From assembly GCF_910592395.1 (NCBI RefSeq), contig NC_088310.1, positions 24,633,491-24,697,490 of the forward strand: 64,000 nt of DNA, in the 5' to 3' direction. The position numbers were made by a program, and so were the translations under genes. Positions 11,746 through 25,300 of this stretch are shown here, one piece after another. This DNA comes from Lineus longissimus. Its lineage: Eukaryota; Nemertea; Pilidiophora; Heteronemertea; Lineidae. The number at the start of each line of letters is the position of its first letter. Position 1 is the first letter of the stretch. The notes beneath the pieces were generated by a model, which worked only from the letters and a program-made list of their open reading frames with translations, was not told the origin of the DNA and did no database searches.

Positions 11746-13146
11746 TTATAAAAAGTGTTTCTAGTATTCCCAGTGTTCAAAATCTGTTCAAAATAGTTAG
11801 ATGCAACTTTTGTTCCAAGAACGCAGCCTGTTAGCAGTTGTTATCTATGCCACTTTCATGTTTTGGGATGGTGTTTTGTTTGCCAAAATTAAATGAAGCC
11901 GGTAAATTTATTTGGAAGACTTCATGTCAGTCATAATAAGGCATGGGAATGAAATATTCATGATTTGCGTTTTCCATAACGCAATTCCTCGTCCGTGATG
12001 AGTTTCACTATTAGATTGTTATTTTCATGATTGGTTTGTTGGCATCCATTTCCAAGCTCAACCAACAATCTATCCTTGGACACAATCGTTCATTTCTGTG
12101 TGACTCCAGATACAGTGTTGATGTTCCTATCGACGTGATTCAATGCCTTTCTTGGTGATAGACTTGCATCTGTATGCAGAGCAGTGTAATTTCAGGCAAT
12201 GGAACTCATTCCAGTGGGTCCAATAGTAATTGGCAAAGAACCGATTTGCTTGCAAAAAAACTACTTGGCATCGATTGTACCAAAATATCCTTCGATGAGA
12301 GAATGGCTGCATGTATCAATGCATGGGTTGTCCTCCTCTCTCCTCAAGCTATAAGGACATAAGACACTGCAAATATATCAAAGCTTTTTGTCAGACACTT
12401 GATGAAATCTTGTTCCAGTCTAACAGGATGGTTTTGAATATATTGTGATAAGATAGCCACAAGTCAGACAGCTCTGGGCATAAGCGCGTTGTACCCTTGG
12501 AGAGGAGTACAAGACACTCATTGATAGTTGCATAAAATGGCCCTGCAAGAACTTACAATGAGTTAGCTTGTTACTACATACATTACATGTCATATCATAG
12601 CCATAAAGAAGCTTGAAAAGCAATCTAAAACGTTTGCACAAGATCCTGCCACTGTCAATATGTCTTAAAATTACGCCAAAAATATTGACAACTCTGTATA
12701 TATCTGAGATAATGTATTGATTTTCGGCCTCTTTGTATGTGAGGAGAGGTTTTTACCCAGTAACTCGGGGCAGTGACAAGATATCCTGAAGACTTGTTGG
12801 CTTAAATCAATGTTGGTAAAAGTTTTTGCTGTCACAAGTGGGCGAAGTGGAATTGCTCTTGGAAGTCTCTACATTTTGTCCAGGCGATATTTTCAACTCT
12901 TTGAGGATTTAGTCAACATCAGGTGTTCTTTAAAGTCTTCAGTCATGTAAATGAGGTTTTCAAGGACGTTAAACCACATTACTTGATGCTATTAGTAGTC
13001 ATCATTGCTGTTTTCATGCACAGTTCCTACTAGTTCTTACTGATCCTCTTGAACGTGTTATTAAGTGACATGGCCCTGACGAAGATTCCAGATTCTAGGA
13101 AACTTCTATTCTCAGCCAAATAACTCTAAAAAGCTTAAGCACTTGT
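11746..13146. other. Unassigned sequence with overlapping frames near 12.2 kb
   Basis: Overlapping frames at 12127-12312 (minus) and 12174-12362 (plus) lie near a minus-strand TTTGCAG acceptor at about 12375. None has a convincing donor, and they are not called. No repeats seen. Confidence 0.4.
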
Positions 13147-13258
13147 AATAAATAATAATGATAATGTTCAGCATTTGTATACCGCTTGTACATGTCCTCG
13201 ATTCACATTTGATCCAACACAAAAGCACTTTGCCATATCATTACCCAAGGTTGTGGCT
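13147..13258 (-). mobile_element. Decayed SINE 3' end
   Basis: Read on the minus strand this segment follows the order of the 3' half of the SINE at 42504-42748: a GGGTAATGATATGGCAAAGT block, a diverged middle, a TACAAGCGGTATACAAATGC block corresponding to GCGCTATATAAA, then a TCATTATTATTTATTA tail. The similarity is patchy and no tRNA-like head is visible, so this is a truncated old copy or a related family. Confidence 0.4.
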
Positions 13259-14213
13259 TGTACAGCTGCCTTTCAGTGAGAGGACTCAACATTTATGGCC
13301 ATTTCTGCCATCTATTTCTAGTACCGATTTACTCCTGGGCGGAGAGAAGGAAGTAGTGTTTACAAAGGTTACTGGAATACCGTACCAATCTTGTTGTGAC
13401 AGATTCGAATTTGTCATAGTCATTGGGGGAAAACTTAATTTCAAGGGTGTCTGTCTTTTTCATGTCCTCTCTGAACATTCTAAAAAATTGATGGTGGCAT
13501 ATATGTGGTCTAATCAGTGATAAAGAAATAATTCCAGCAAGTATGATTTGCCATTCAGTGTGATTTCACTGGTCGTCAACCTTGGTATATGCAGCAGACC
13601 CTGCAGGAAATGAGGAAAAACTAACCCTATTCTTATTCCTTTTATCTCTGTGTTACTGCAGTTTCTGGACTTTTTCCACTTCCCCAACACAGGATGCAAG
13701 GAATAGATGTCACAATGTAATGTTTAGATATGTCAGATCTCTGATAAGTTGTATTGTAAAGCAGTACAGTAAACAGTAATTCCATGTTGATGGAAGAAAC
13801 ACAATACCATTCCTGTTGGTCAGTTATCCCCTATATTTCATCAACTTCCTTCCGAAGTCTTTTTCTCATAAGTGTTTCTGTTTGATATATTCTTAAATCA
13901 TGAAGAAGGTAAGTGTCAGAAAGCCGCCTTTATATGACTGTAGGCCTATTTGCACACAAAAATATTTGCTCAGTCATGTCAATACAGATAGGATTTTTTT
14001 AAAGAATGATAAAAAATCTATGTGATTATATAGGGAAATATTCTAATATCTTAGAAAAATTGGTTGACAGTTCCTGGCCATTTCACATTTGGAATTAAAC
14101 CTTGACAATTAACCATTAAATATGTTAATAGAACTAGAACAATCTTTCTGCACATCAAGTACATGTGTGCTGGCATATTCTTTTTGGTACTGCATGGGCA
14201 CCAATATACATTA
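13259..14213. other. Unassigned sequence with one strong splice acceptor
   Basis: A very good minus-strand acceptor (TTTTTCCTCATTTCCTGCAG, plus 13601 upward) is followed by 28 open codons and a stop but no donor, so no exon is called. Otherwise unremarkable. Confidence 0.4.
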
Positions 14214-14437
14214 CAGTGGAACCCTGGTCGCGAAATATTTTTTTCACTTTTTTCTACTCAAAATGAAGCAACATCATCAGTCCCAAAACTTTTTTTCTTT
14301 TGTAAATTTTTTAGAATTTTTTTCTGCTAACCCTACCCCTAACCTCGAAAATATTTCTAAGTCCAAATATTTTTTTCACTTGTTTTTTTTCTGCTCAAAA
14401 TGATCCCATGAGTGGTCATTTTACCGGGGTTCCACTG
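14214..14437. mobile_element. 224-bp Tc1/mariner-type MITE (pogo-like ends)
   Basis: A complete short inverted-repeat element. The ends read CAGTGGAACCCTGGT and, on the other strand, CAGTGGAACCCCGGT (14 of 15 identical), and it is flanked on both sides by TA (14212-14213 and 14438-14439), the target duplication of Tc1/mariner elements. The CAGTGGAACC terminus resembles pogo/Tigger-class ends; that family assignment is inference. The interior is poly-T/poly-A with two direct copies of an ATTTTGAG(C/T)AGAAAAAA...GTGAAAAAAATATTT module and a CTAACCCTACCCCTAACC core (14327-14344). It has no coding capacity, so it would need a transposase supplied elsewhere. The same interior occurs near 4.6 kb and 62.3 kb. 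Confidence 0.92.
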
Positions 14438-16357
14438 TACATTATTTTGCATGCTGTGGATTGCAACAGGCATCAAATGCTGCAAGAAACATGTCCATCA
14501 GCTGCCCCCCTTAGCTCATCATTTTTACCCCTTATTACTTTATTGACATATATTTATTACGTTTATATTTCACTTAATGTTGGTGTGCATCAGAGTCACC
14601 CATCCATCTCCCTAACATGCTAAGTTATTACTGCATGTCCCACTTGTGCAATTGGTCACGGGAATGCATCCATCAGTTCAGAATTCAATCTCAGCGTCAT
14701 TAAGAAAAACATCTTCATTCCTGAATGGGATCAGCACTTAGCGCATCCCAGGGAAGCCCAAGGTAATCCCAGTGCACCAGTGCCGTGTCATGTGTAATTG
14801 CTGGCTTACGATTCCATGTAGCATTTAGCCGTTATCCATAAACCCTAGCCATTATCATTATTTTCCGTCATGTAAATTCAATTTGGCAAATGTAATGTGT
14901 GATTCAAGCTCCTTGACTCTTTTATCATCAATCTTGTGCTAACTTTGTCACAAAAGATGACATAAACTGCGTGTCAAGTTTTTCCTGATCACTGTTAAGG
15001 AGGGGTGATAATTTATGGCAAAATTCTCTTTTGGTTCAATATTGGTCATTTCCATTGAATTTGACAACTGTAATCAGAACATCTCTCAGTTAAGGACAGC
15101 ATTTGTCATTCACCAGAGAGGTTCTACTAGTTCATGCCCATGCACCACAACAGCAGGTGAAGGTGTAAGTGCAGGATCCTGATATAATTGTGCCAGGACT
15201 TTACCTTGCAGTGTTTACCTAAAATGAATCGGCATAAATCTTTCATTCGAATTAATTGACACAATCCTCGCTTCTGATGGAATAGTGAAGATCGATTCCA
15301 CAATGAAAACGTCATGATGACATGAAAGAATATTGTTTGAATCCGATCGAAATTTTTAGAATGCTAAATCACATTAAAGTGGTCTAAAATGTCATCCCAA
15401 TAATTGTCAATTTGTTTAAGCTTTTACCTCAACTAAGCATAAATCGTTTTTCTGTGTCTGTTTTGAACATTCAGTCAAAGCTGTCAATTTCAGCTCAGCT
15501 ATGCCTAGACACCTCTCACATTTTCCAATACGTAGTTACAATTTATCTACAGCTTTATGTTTCCATTTTTTCCACTGATCCTCTTGTGAATGTCAAAGGC
15601 TCCGTTAAATGGAATTTACTCAGTTTCAAAAAAGACTTGTAAACTAGGAAAGTGGCATTTCCTCGCTTCATTCAATTAGTATTTGTACCAAATTCTGTGT
15701 TGTAACAGATAATTTTCAAATGTTTTTTTTTCATCAGTTCTGCTCTTTAATCTTGCTTCAAAACCAGGCACAAACTCTGAAAACCCTTAATGGAAATATG
15801 AGTACCTGACAATAAGCACATTATCAGTATAACATGCATAATGCTTTGTTGATGCTATTTCAAAACTGTTTAATATGAGACATTTGCGATTAACAAGAAT
15901 CTGGGGATTAATCCTTTAGCTGCGAAGTGATAATGGCATCCCCTGTGTCTTGAGGAAAAAGAACAACTTTCAAAAAGGGTTTTTTTCAGTAAAGAGCTGG
16001 CTTTGTATGCCAAAGCGGTGGCCTTTCGCACTGCAGCAGACAAAACGGTCAAGTGGACGTTGCTTTTAAAGACGGCAGAATTGAAAAACTGCTAGGAAAC
16101 CTTATATATAAACGGAAAGTGCTGTCTCATCAAGAGGACAAGATGTCTGATGGTCTGTTTGGTTCAAAACTTGATTTTTGGATTCTCGTGTCCTTTCTTT
16201 TGGGGAAGACGAGGCTTTTATTGCTTTTGTTAGATAGGAAGCTACATGCCTACCCCCATTAACCAGCAGGAGCCAGTTGCTCAATGTTAAGAGTTATGTA
16301 CATACATATACAGTGAGCTTGACGAGAGATCATGGCTGGCTCCTAAAGGAGTATGTT

Positions 16358-16395
16358 TAGCCAGAGTCTTTCTTTGTATAGAAAGACTCTGGTTT
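16358..16395. repeat. Perfect 13-bp hairpin with 6-nt loop
   Basis: CCAGAGTCTTTCT (16361-16373), loop TTGTAT, then AGAAAGACTCTGG (16380-16392): a perfect stem, extendable by a G-T wobble and one A-T pair. The GTTTAGCC sequence recurs just outside both arms. Perfect pairing of this length in AT-rich DNA is unusual and implies recent origin or constraint. It is short for a microRNA precursor. A foldback remnant, or a structured RNA element if transcribed, are the alternatives. Confidence 0.85.
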
Positions 16396-19300
16396 AGCCG
16401 AGTAAAAAGCACATAGAAACTGATTGAACAGATTCTTAACAGATAGTATTCTCTCTTTACTTGTCATAGAGCGAGAATGTAAAGAAAAATTAAACGATCA
16501 TCCTATATGAAACATCATACATGTAGGAGAAAAAAATGTAAAAAGATAATTTTCATAGTAGGACCCTGGTGATGATGCTAACACCTACACACAGCAGAAA
16601 TCAGCAATGATCAATAACGAACATTAGTAAGTATTTTCTCGTTTATTGTTTCTGATGTAGGTGTGTGATTTCATAAGGAAACTATGATTCTATGATATGG
16701 TCACACTCATCTTTCTCAAACTCAGTTCTCCAATCTGAAGATCTAGGTTAACATTATTGGGTGGGCATTCAAGGACTTTCTGCTTGGAAAGTACAACTTA
16801 GTCTGGCCGATTTTGCCATTTCAACATGACTAAATTAGTACCTTATTGTTTACTGGGACTTTGTCGTATAATCAATGTACGATATTTGAATAGTGTTGGC
16901 TAAGTTCTAATATTGAAAAAACTTTTTTTTCATGTTTCTGAGGTCCTTGAGTCTCTAGTAGCTAGACAGCCACAGCAGATCAATATGAGGCAGGAGGAGA
17001 CCACAAACACTGTATATATATTTAATCAATCAATCTCCGGGCATTTCACAAAGAAATTCAATATTGTTTTAGTGTTGGAATAAAATAACTTCAAGATTGG
17101 CCAATCTTGTTTTTTTTATCTGCATGTAAAATAATAGCTTTCTCTCCTCCTGCAGAGTGTTTGGTATCTATTCCTAAGATTTAGATGTATGGCCGATAGT
17201 TGATGGCAATTTGTGCTATTTTTTCTGAATCAGTTCTCTTGCATTCAAGGCAACTTTTACGTTACTCATTGGTCTAAGACCGCTTCATTTATTGCTAAAT
17301 TGACAACTAAGATGGAACATGATGTTTTTACCGTCAGAAACTAGAGTACGTATATTCAAGGTGAAACAACTCCATTTTAATCAAAATTATTTTAGATGTA
17401 TAATCAATGGTTGAAGTTCACTGTTCTGAATATAAAAAATATCCACTATCCCAGATTAAAGATATCTGAAGTAACTTACATGTAAAGGTTTGTTTGAACA
17501 TTACACATACCAGTACAAGACTTTGATATCTGCAACAGAGAACCTGATTTTCTTTATGTACACATGGTATCTCTGGAGATTGAGCTAAACTTTCATAGGA
17601 TAAATTAGGCAATGTTACATAGTATGTCACTTGGCAGTATTTGTGATTTAATTTTCAAAGGTTTCAGGTAAATTTTGAAAAGCTTTTCTATTCATTTGAT
17701 AAAACAACCATAGGCACTGCAAGTCAAGTTGTGTGGGGGAACTATGCCAGTGACATTTCCAAGTCAAGGCTATCCCCTCTCCTAAAGGTGATTGATGGTG
17801 TTTTAATGTGTCTGAGAATGTATCAGATATCTGTCTTAAAATGGAAAATAAGGCGGCTTTGGAATCGGAAACTTTAAGTAGTGGGAAGAAAAGACCTTAG
17901 CGATTATTGTTATACTTAGATTCAAGTTTCATGAAAAAGTATCCAGTAGTTTGTAACAATATTTGAAGAGTCGGTTTTGCCCATATTGGTTTATATGAAA
18001 ATGTAGTTTGTAAAAGAAAAAATAAAGAGTCTGTGGTTCCCCTCTGTGGTGATATCTGATGGAACAATTAGGATGACATAGGTCTTTTTTTTCTGCTGTT
18101 TGGCCTGAATTTCTTTTCTGTCACATTAAGAATAAGAAAAGGTGGCCTTTGACACGAAGTGTTAAAGGTATCATTGCCCTCTCTAAAGAACCTGGATTTA
18201 CTTTGTCTAAGTGATCAGTATTCTTTAAACCTGAACTGCTCAGATCCCCAAGTTACTGGTAAAGTTGTCAGTTCAGGGCCCATAGGGTTTCTTATTCGCA
18301 TCACCATCAAAATCAGCTGCATATCAAACAGTTGAACTCATCCCCGGTGTCTTTTGCCCATGTTAAGCGGGAAGTTTGGAACTCCACACTGCTTTCTTGT
18401 CTATTGGGAGGGTGACTTTAGATGGGTTTAATTATGCTGGAGGTTGGGTAGGGTTTGAAAAAATGTTGGAGTTACAATGATAAAGGGTCAACTAAGCTCA
18501 GCCTTCCATTGTGTTCTGCATGGTCAGTAAAGTCCATTGCAAAAAGTAATGAGTTGGTCGTTCTTGGTGCTGCCAAAATGAGTGTCCATCTTGATTCAAT
18601 GCGTACCTTCCTCAAGAAGTTGCACTGCACTTGCTTTTACTGATAGGCTACTTGGCTGCTACTTGATGATGAAGTGCACTCCAAGGAACCCTAGAGAAGG
18701 AATCAGAGATTTTCACGCAGTAGCCGCTGGCTCTTTAATGTGCCTCATGAACTTTTATAACATGAAAACCACTTTCAAATTTATCGTGAACCTACCTGTG
18801 TATACTTAAAGTTCATTGACGACACCAAAGGTGTTTTAAGGTAATCAGAGTTGCCTACTTTTATCGCTTAATCATTTCAAAGAAGATAGCCTGAAGGCTC
18901 TCATGATTACTCTGTTCATTTTATCGTTAGATCTGTGGTAATCAAGGAGTGGTGATTTGAGTCTTAGCTGAGGTGCCTACGTATTGCTTTCTGATTGGAC
19001 AGTGACTTTTCTAACATAACCGACGGTTTTAAAGGAGAGAAATCAGAATATTTTAATCCGGGAAAGTTTGTAAGTTACAATGGCAATGGCGTTCTTCACA
19101 CCATATAAATATCATATCAGCACGTGACTATTGAGCAATTTAGGAGAGTATAACAGGGTGAAAGTCAAGTCCATATTCTGAGAGAAAAAGGTTATAACAT
19201 CTGCTCTTCTTTTGTTGTCAACGAAATACTGTTGAGCAGAAATTCTGATTTCTGAGTTGAGTTGTTTGTTTCACTAAGAGCAACTGATCACATGAGGTGG

Positions 19301-22300
19301 TAGTGTCTATGTCATCTCACCTGTCCCAGCATATTAGTTGAGAAATCTAGACCCAATATCATATTAGCCAAACCAATACCTGATAATACCAGATAATGAA
19401 AACCTAATTGGGTGATTATTGGCTAACTGGCCTCGCAGCATTCACAGGATTGAATAGACCAATAGATTACGATAGCCCTTCAGAGTGTCCATGCTTTGAG
19501 ATGATCAATGGTATTCTGTTGAAAGTAATGCCATCAGGATATAAGTGTTGTTCAGACTGTTGGAAACACCTCCGGTTCCCTGTTTGAGATACAATATACG
19601 ATTGCAGATTGAATAGCTAGATGACTTGGGACACATAGGTTGTGTGGTTCTGGCCAGTAGTTACTAAATATTGCATAGTTAGAAAGATGACTTATGACAA
19701 ACTGAAGGATGAAAACTTGTGGTCGTCCATTCATTGGAACGGTTGATGATTAGAGACAGTTTATGTTGCCCGTTAGACATCTGTTACTAGATTGAGGAGC
19801 AGGAGCAATGTTTGAGATAATGTGATTGGAGATTGAATTGCTGATGAATTGGGACTTGCAAGCTGAATTACTGATATCTTGGGACACATAATTACATAGG
19901 ATGAGACTGTATACCAAGTTACTCATGGACATCTTGGGGAAAATATTGTCCATGTAAGGTGAGCCCCGATTGTTGGAAGAGTCAATAATGTAATGGATCT
20001 GTTTGGGATGTGAATGTAGAGTGAGAGTTTAAAGAAATTCTCATACTGAAAGATTCTAAAAGATTTCTATATCTAGCTAGTACAAAGTTAGATTCACCAA
20101 GATAGAGCTCATTTAAGGTGAATTTGTAAGGCCATTAATGGTTCCAGTACATAAAGCATTTTTCCAACTGTTTACAGTTACCTTGATATTGTGTCAAATT
20201 GAGTCTTCCTCATGTCAGTTTATTGAATGCATTATATCTTATAACACTCAGCAATGTGTGTACAAACGACAAGTAAACAACTAAATTGTAACATGCTTTT
20301 AGATCAAGAATTTTACATTATCGTGCATTACGGTGCGAAATTGAAGAATGGGCAATGTTTGGATCATCACTTGACAGTTTCAACAAGGGGAGAGTACCAA
20401 AACTAACTACAAAGGCAATATCAATTTCTGTTTAATCAGTGTTGATAAAATGCTTGGGAAGCCCTTGTGATTGTGCTGGGAAGTGACACCGAAGCTAGAA
20501 GGGCTCAGGGGACGTGTACTAAGTGATCTAACAATGTTTTCGTCCCATTTTTGCTCAAAGTTTAGGGTGATGGAGACCAAAAGAGGCTTTTGCTCCCCTC
20601 CCCCTCCATCCTTGATGACTTTCATTTGAATTCAGTTTTGGCCTCCAGGTTGAAAAGATCAATGACTTCAAAGGATTCCAACTTGTTTTTCTGTAACCAT
20701 CGTTAATTTGAGATAATCATTTCGTCACGAGCATAAAAAGTCAACAAATGTGAAATGAGATCACTTATAGTCCTTTCTATTATTAACTTCATTATTGAGC
20801 ACTTAAACACTGCCTTGTTGCACTAAGCTGTCATCGTGCATGCGCTTCACTTGGCGTCACTTACTTAAAGGACCGATCCTCCTTATTGATGCTTCAGAGA
20901 GGATCTCGTCTGAATGAAAACCATTGATCACAAATCCTCTCAAATCGTATACATTTCGTGACAACTTTACCAATTTATTCTGTAGAGTAAGTAATGGAAT
21001 ATACAAACTAGTGTACATTAAATTCTATCTTAAGAACTGGATCAAGGTATAGATTGTTTGAGAAAATAAGACTCTGGTCAATGGTACTTTCTTCTTAAGC
21101 TCCAAGTGAATTCAGCTCCTTTCGAGAGGGCACACAGGGGTAATTGGTTACTCGGTGACGTGTGCAGAGATTTATCTATTTTCAAACCAAACACTCTGAT
21201 AAGATATTTTCAGTTTTACGCTGTGAATGAATTGCTGGTTTTTTTTCAATGTGGTATCAATGAAGTTAAGAAAAGTGATGCGTTGCAAGGTATTTGAAGT
21301 TTTGGGTCATGGGTTTATCACCAGCTTCAAGCTTCAAAGATTTCATATCATGTACAGAACCCGGACATTTTTGCTGGTTGATAGCCATCTGATTGAACAC
21401 ATCATTTCATCCATGCCATGGGATTCTGAAGTATTCAAAACAACTGCTTGCCCAAAGCATAATATTCTTCCTCTGAGAATTCTAACTTTTTAATCAGTCG
21501 TGCAATAACTATTGACTTTTCCCTGGACTCATTTGTCAGATGTAATCATATTGCTTAAGAGGAAATATCATTAAGAGTTTTATATGTCGTTTTGCAGTGA
21601 TGTTTATGTCCATGGGGAAGTTTTTGAAAATGAACAGACCCTCTGTAAATGTCAGCTTGGTCACAATTTGTCTGATTGCCATTCCTTTCATGTTAGTTAT
21701 TGAAGATGTTGATAAAAAATGCCTTAATGTCATTTGTGGCAAGAGTCCATGCCATCTCATCTAATGGTATATATGCATGACAGAACAATCCCATGATCCC
21801 AAGATTTCGTGATTTCTCAATTCTTAACAAAGACAGATTTGTTTTCTTGCCTGTATTGGTGATACGTGTCAGATTTTTTTTCTGAGGGCTTCGAGAAAGC
21901 ACTGCTATTGCAAACTTCTTCAACATATTTAAGAAGTACATGATATCTAAGTTAAACGCCCTCCGTTAATTCTCGCACAATTTTTTTTTTATCTTGTATA
22001 AATTATTGTCAATAACATTATTATATTTGTACGAACACAGTGTGATTAGAGCCATTATTGACAATGAATTAGGGTTAGTATTACAATCACGTCAACCAAT
22101 ACATGAAAGTCAAATCATATATTCATCCGATACACAATTTCTCTTGAATTCAAAGCCATTCCAGAGTTATTCCGATAATGTGAGCCCTGCCGGGACATGT
22201 ATACCACTGATTAAAACCCACCATTTAAGCTTGATCGTATCTCGAACGTACATGATTAGTTGCGGAAATCCGCTATGGTCATTCAGTTCATCGGATGGCG

Positions 22301-25300
22301 TCGGCTGGGGGAACCAAGCTATGCATAATACATAGCAAATTACTACCTTTCACTAACTGTCAAGGATTGATAAAGTTCGAACACAAACATACCCTCATCA
22401 TAGCATTGATTAATTGATGGCCTTGAGTTTGCTGTCGGTTTGTGTCAAGAATTGATTTGAGGATGTATTGAAGTGCAAGATTTGAGCCTTACAGGTGAAC
22501 GAGAGGTACAGACCCATATTCATATCATATATATCATAGTGATGATAGAAGGAACTGTTGTGTTCTATGCATTTGTACTTTAATCCTTACTTTCCTAATA
22601 TCCCCATGCCTTAAAGGCACATAAAAGCTTTACCACCAGCCTCCACTTTGTATTTCTGGATGTTAAAAAACAGGGCAACAGCCTATATAAACCCTGATGG
22701 AAGATAGAAGGCTTTATTTGTTTGTTTTCTTGCTTTGTGGTTCGAAAGGTGTAGCAACATCAATGGCAAAATCCCAGGCAGGTGATCCCAGGGGTTATGA
22801 GTTCTCTTCCATTGCTTGGAATGGAAAAAGGGTAGAGCAGCAAAAGCCGAACAGAAGATGTCAGTGGACACTAAAGGTTGCTTGTACTCCTACTACAAGT
22901 TGACTGCCAGAAACAACGTGCCTTCAACACGGACAGATCAATACTGTGAGGTTTTTGCCCAACGCTGTAATTCAAAATTGCCACGAGTGATGTCGAACTG
23001 ATTCCCCCCACTGGAATAGCTGATCACGGTTAGCCTCATCATCTGATTAGATTTAGAGTAGACATAGATTGCATGACCAACACCAGTTGATTATCATGAC
23101 ATGTATTAGATCCTGCAACTCTAATAGATTGTCTTATGCTAAAGCACGCTTAGATTGGTGCCGTGATTCTGAGGAAGTGAAATATTACTTGCAAGTGGTG
23201 TTATTGTTTGAGCTAATGGGAAATTAATGTAGTTATTGCCTGTGGTATAAGGCTGTGCATTTCCGTTTTTTTAAAGTGAGCTGTAGAGTGAAGGGACAGC
23301 TACCACTTGATCCCCAGCTGAAATGCATCCCACCTCTAAGTGATTGTGTATTGTTTTCAAAAACTGAGGCTAGACAAAATTTAAAAGCTGAATCATCAAA
23401 TATGGCTATATCTACTTGCAATATTTTTTAATAGGCCTATTTCTTTCAGTACCATATTGAGTTTTTTGATTTAAAGGGCTCTATGTAGGTCCCTGTGCCT
23501 TAGAGTGAAAAGGTAATTTCTTCTCAGTGATGCATTGCTGTTGATGCATCTTACATGTTGTGGTGTGTGTGCTTCTGTTCTGCGGGTTTGAAAGCATTGT
23601 GTTGTCTGCTTCTGTGTAAAATGATGCTGTCTTTTCCTTCTGAAAATATCAGAGATCGATCGCATCATCAATATATAAGCAATATATTTTTGCCCTCAAC
23701 CAGCATTCAGTGTTTGTAAAGTCTTGTGAACATGTCATATGGTTTGCCAATGCGAATGTTCTTGTTTCCAAATCTAAGAAACCGTTATCGATTTGTTTTC
23801 AAGTGTAATTGCTTTGTGTGTAAGAATAAGCTCTGCCACTAGCATGTCAAATTATTGATAACAAAAAAACACCATTTTCTTCCACTCTGGAATTGTTCTT
23901 TCCGCTTTGGGTATTTTCTACTTACTGCTCTGATATTCTTTGTGAGTATGACGTGCCTTGTTCTTGAACTTTCTACTGTCATTCTGTCAGTTGGTATTTC
24001 ATTAGTATTCACTACTCAGTAGTCTATATTAGTCTTAATACAAGTAATAACACAAACTTGATAAAGATGATGGTGTCAACTCATAATGCAGCTTGACATT
24101 TATTGCCCTTAAAACTAAAAAGATTATGATTTTAAGAAGAAATTAGGCCCCTAAGGCAATTGAGTCATAAGTTTTTAAAAATTTATGACGTAAGGTATTA
24201 GTAATATAAATTGAGATATGAGATACATACTTTAAAGATCAGAGGAATTAGCAATTACCTGTTATGATATGTGACCTTTGATATAATATGTTGTAGTAAG
24301 GTGACGCTATGTTGCACACCTTTTCCGCTATAATGATTCCATTGACATTTTATGCCCTTTTACAGGTAGAACGCCTTCTGTTGCCAGCCTTCAATGGTCT
24401 ATGAACACAATGGGTGAGTTCTTCTGCAACGTTTGACCTATTTTGAGCAAGTGGGTTATTTTACCATTCAACCAATAGTGATGTTTGCAAGTTTGTAGCA
24501 GCGATATGTTTGCAAGATAGTGGCAGCAGAAAAAGATATGATTCCTTGACGAATGTCTGCAGGATTGTCATCATCATTCCTACGGGATGCTTGCTCTTGC
24601 CCATTGACATAACGAATGTTTGCAAGTTCGTAACATCATTTCATTCCTTATTGAGGTGATTGTCGCATAATTTCAAACCTTCAAATGATTTGTAGAATTA
24701 CTTCAAATCCTGTTTGCAGGTTAGCAAGATTCAAATCATTCATAGAGTGCTGCAAACATCAGTTCCAAAATTTTGTTTGAAGAGATGTTTCAACTTGTAT
24801 TGAAAGAAACTGTCCCCTCTATCGACCTCCTTTCTGAAAAGGTGTTGAACAAGTCCACCATAGATAACATCTAGTTTGATGATGAGTATAGCTATTGCAC
24901 CTTATATAGATACTAACACCCAAATATCACCACTTAGGATTACAATATTCTTGAGATTGACTGAAATACTTTTTCACAGATCACTGAAATCCCACAGGAT
25001 TTTGTCTGAATCTAACTCCTAGACTTCATGATCTATGACTAGGTCAGTGAACAAGTTTAGGGTGTGGTCTGCTGCAACTTGAATAGACCACCTTGGCCTT
25101 TAGTAACCTCATCAACTGTTACACACATGTACACACACACCTATGCAACATCCCGTTACTATTGTTCAACTCTTTCCCTTTCAACTTCAACATTAGATGT
25201 TACTGTTTTATAATGTTCTCTAGATGTAGCCTCCAAGTACATAAGTCAAGTACATATCATATCCCATCTGTTGTAGTACTGTATTACATTGTATATTGAT

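Noticed and set aside
13519-13600. Minus-strand exon after an excellent CCTCATTTCCTGCAG acceptor (GLLHIPRLTTSEITLNGKSY)
   Set aside because: No donor before the stop codon and no polyadenylation signal after it.
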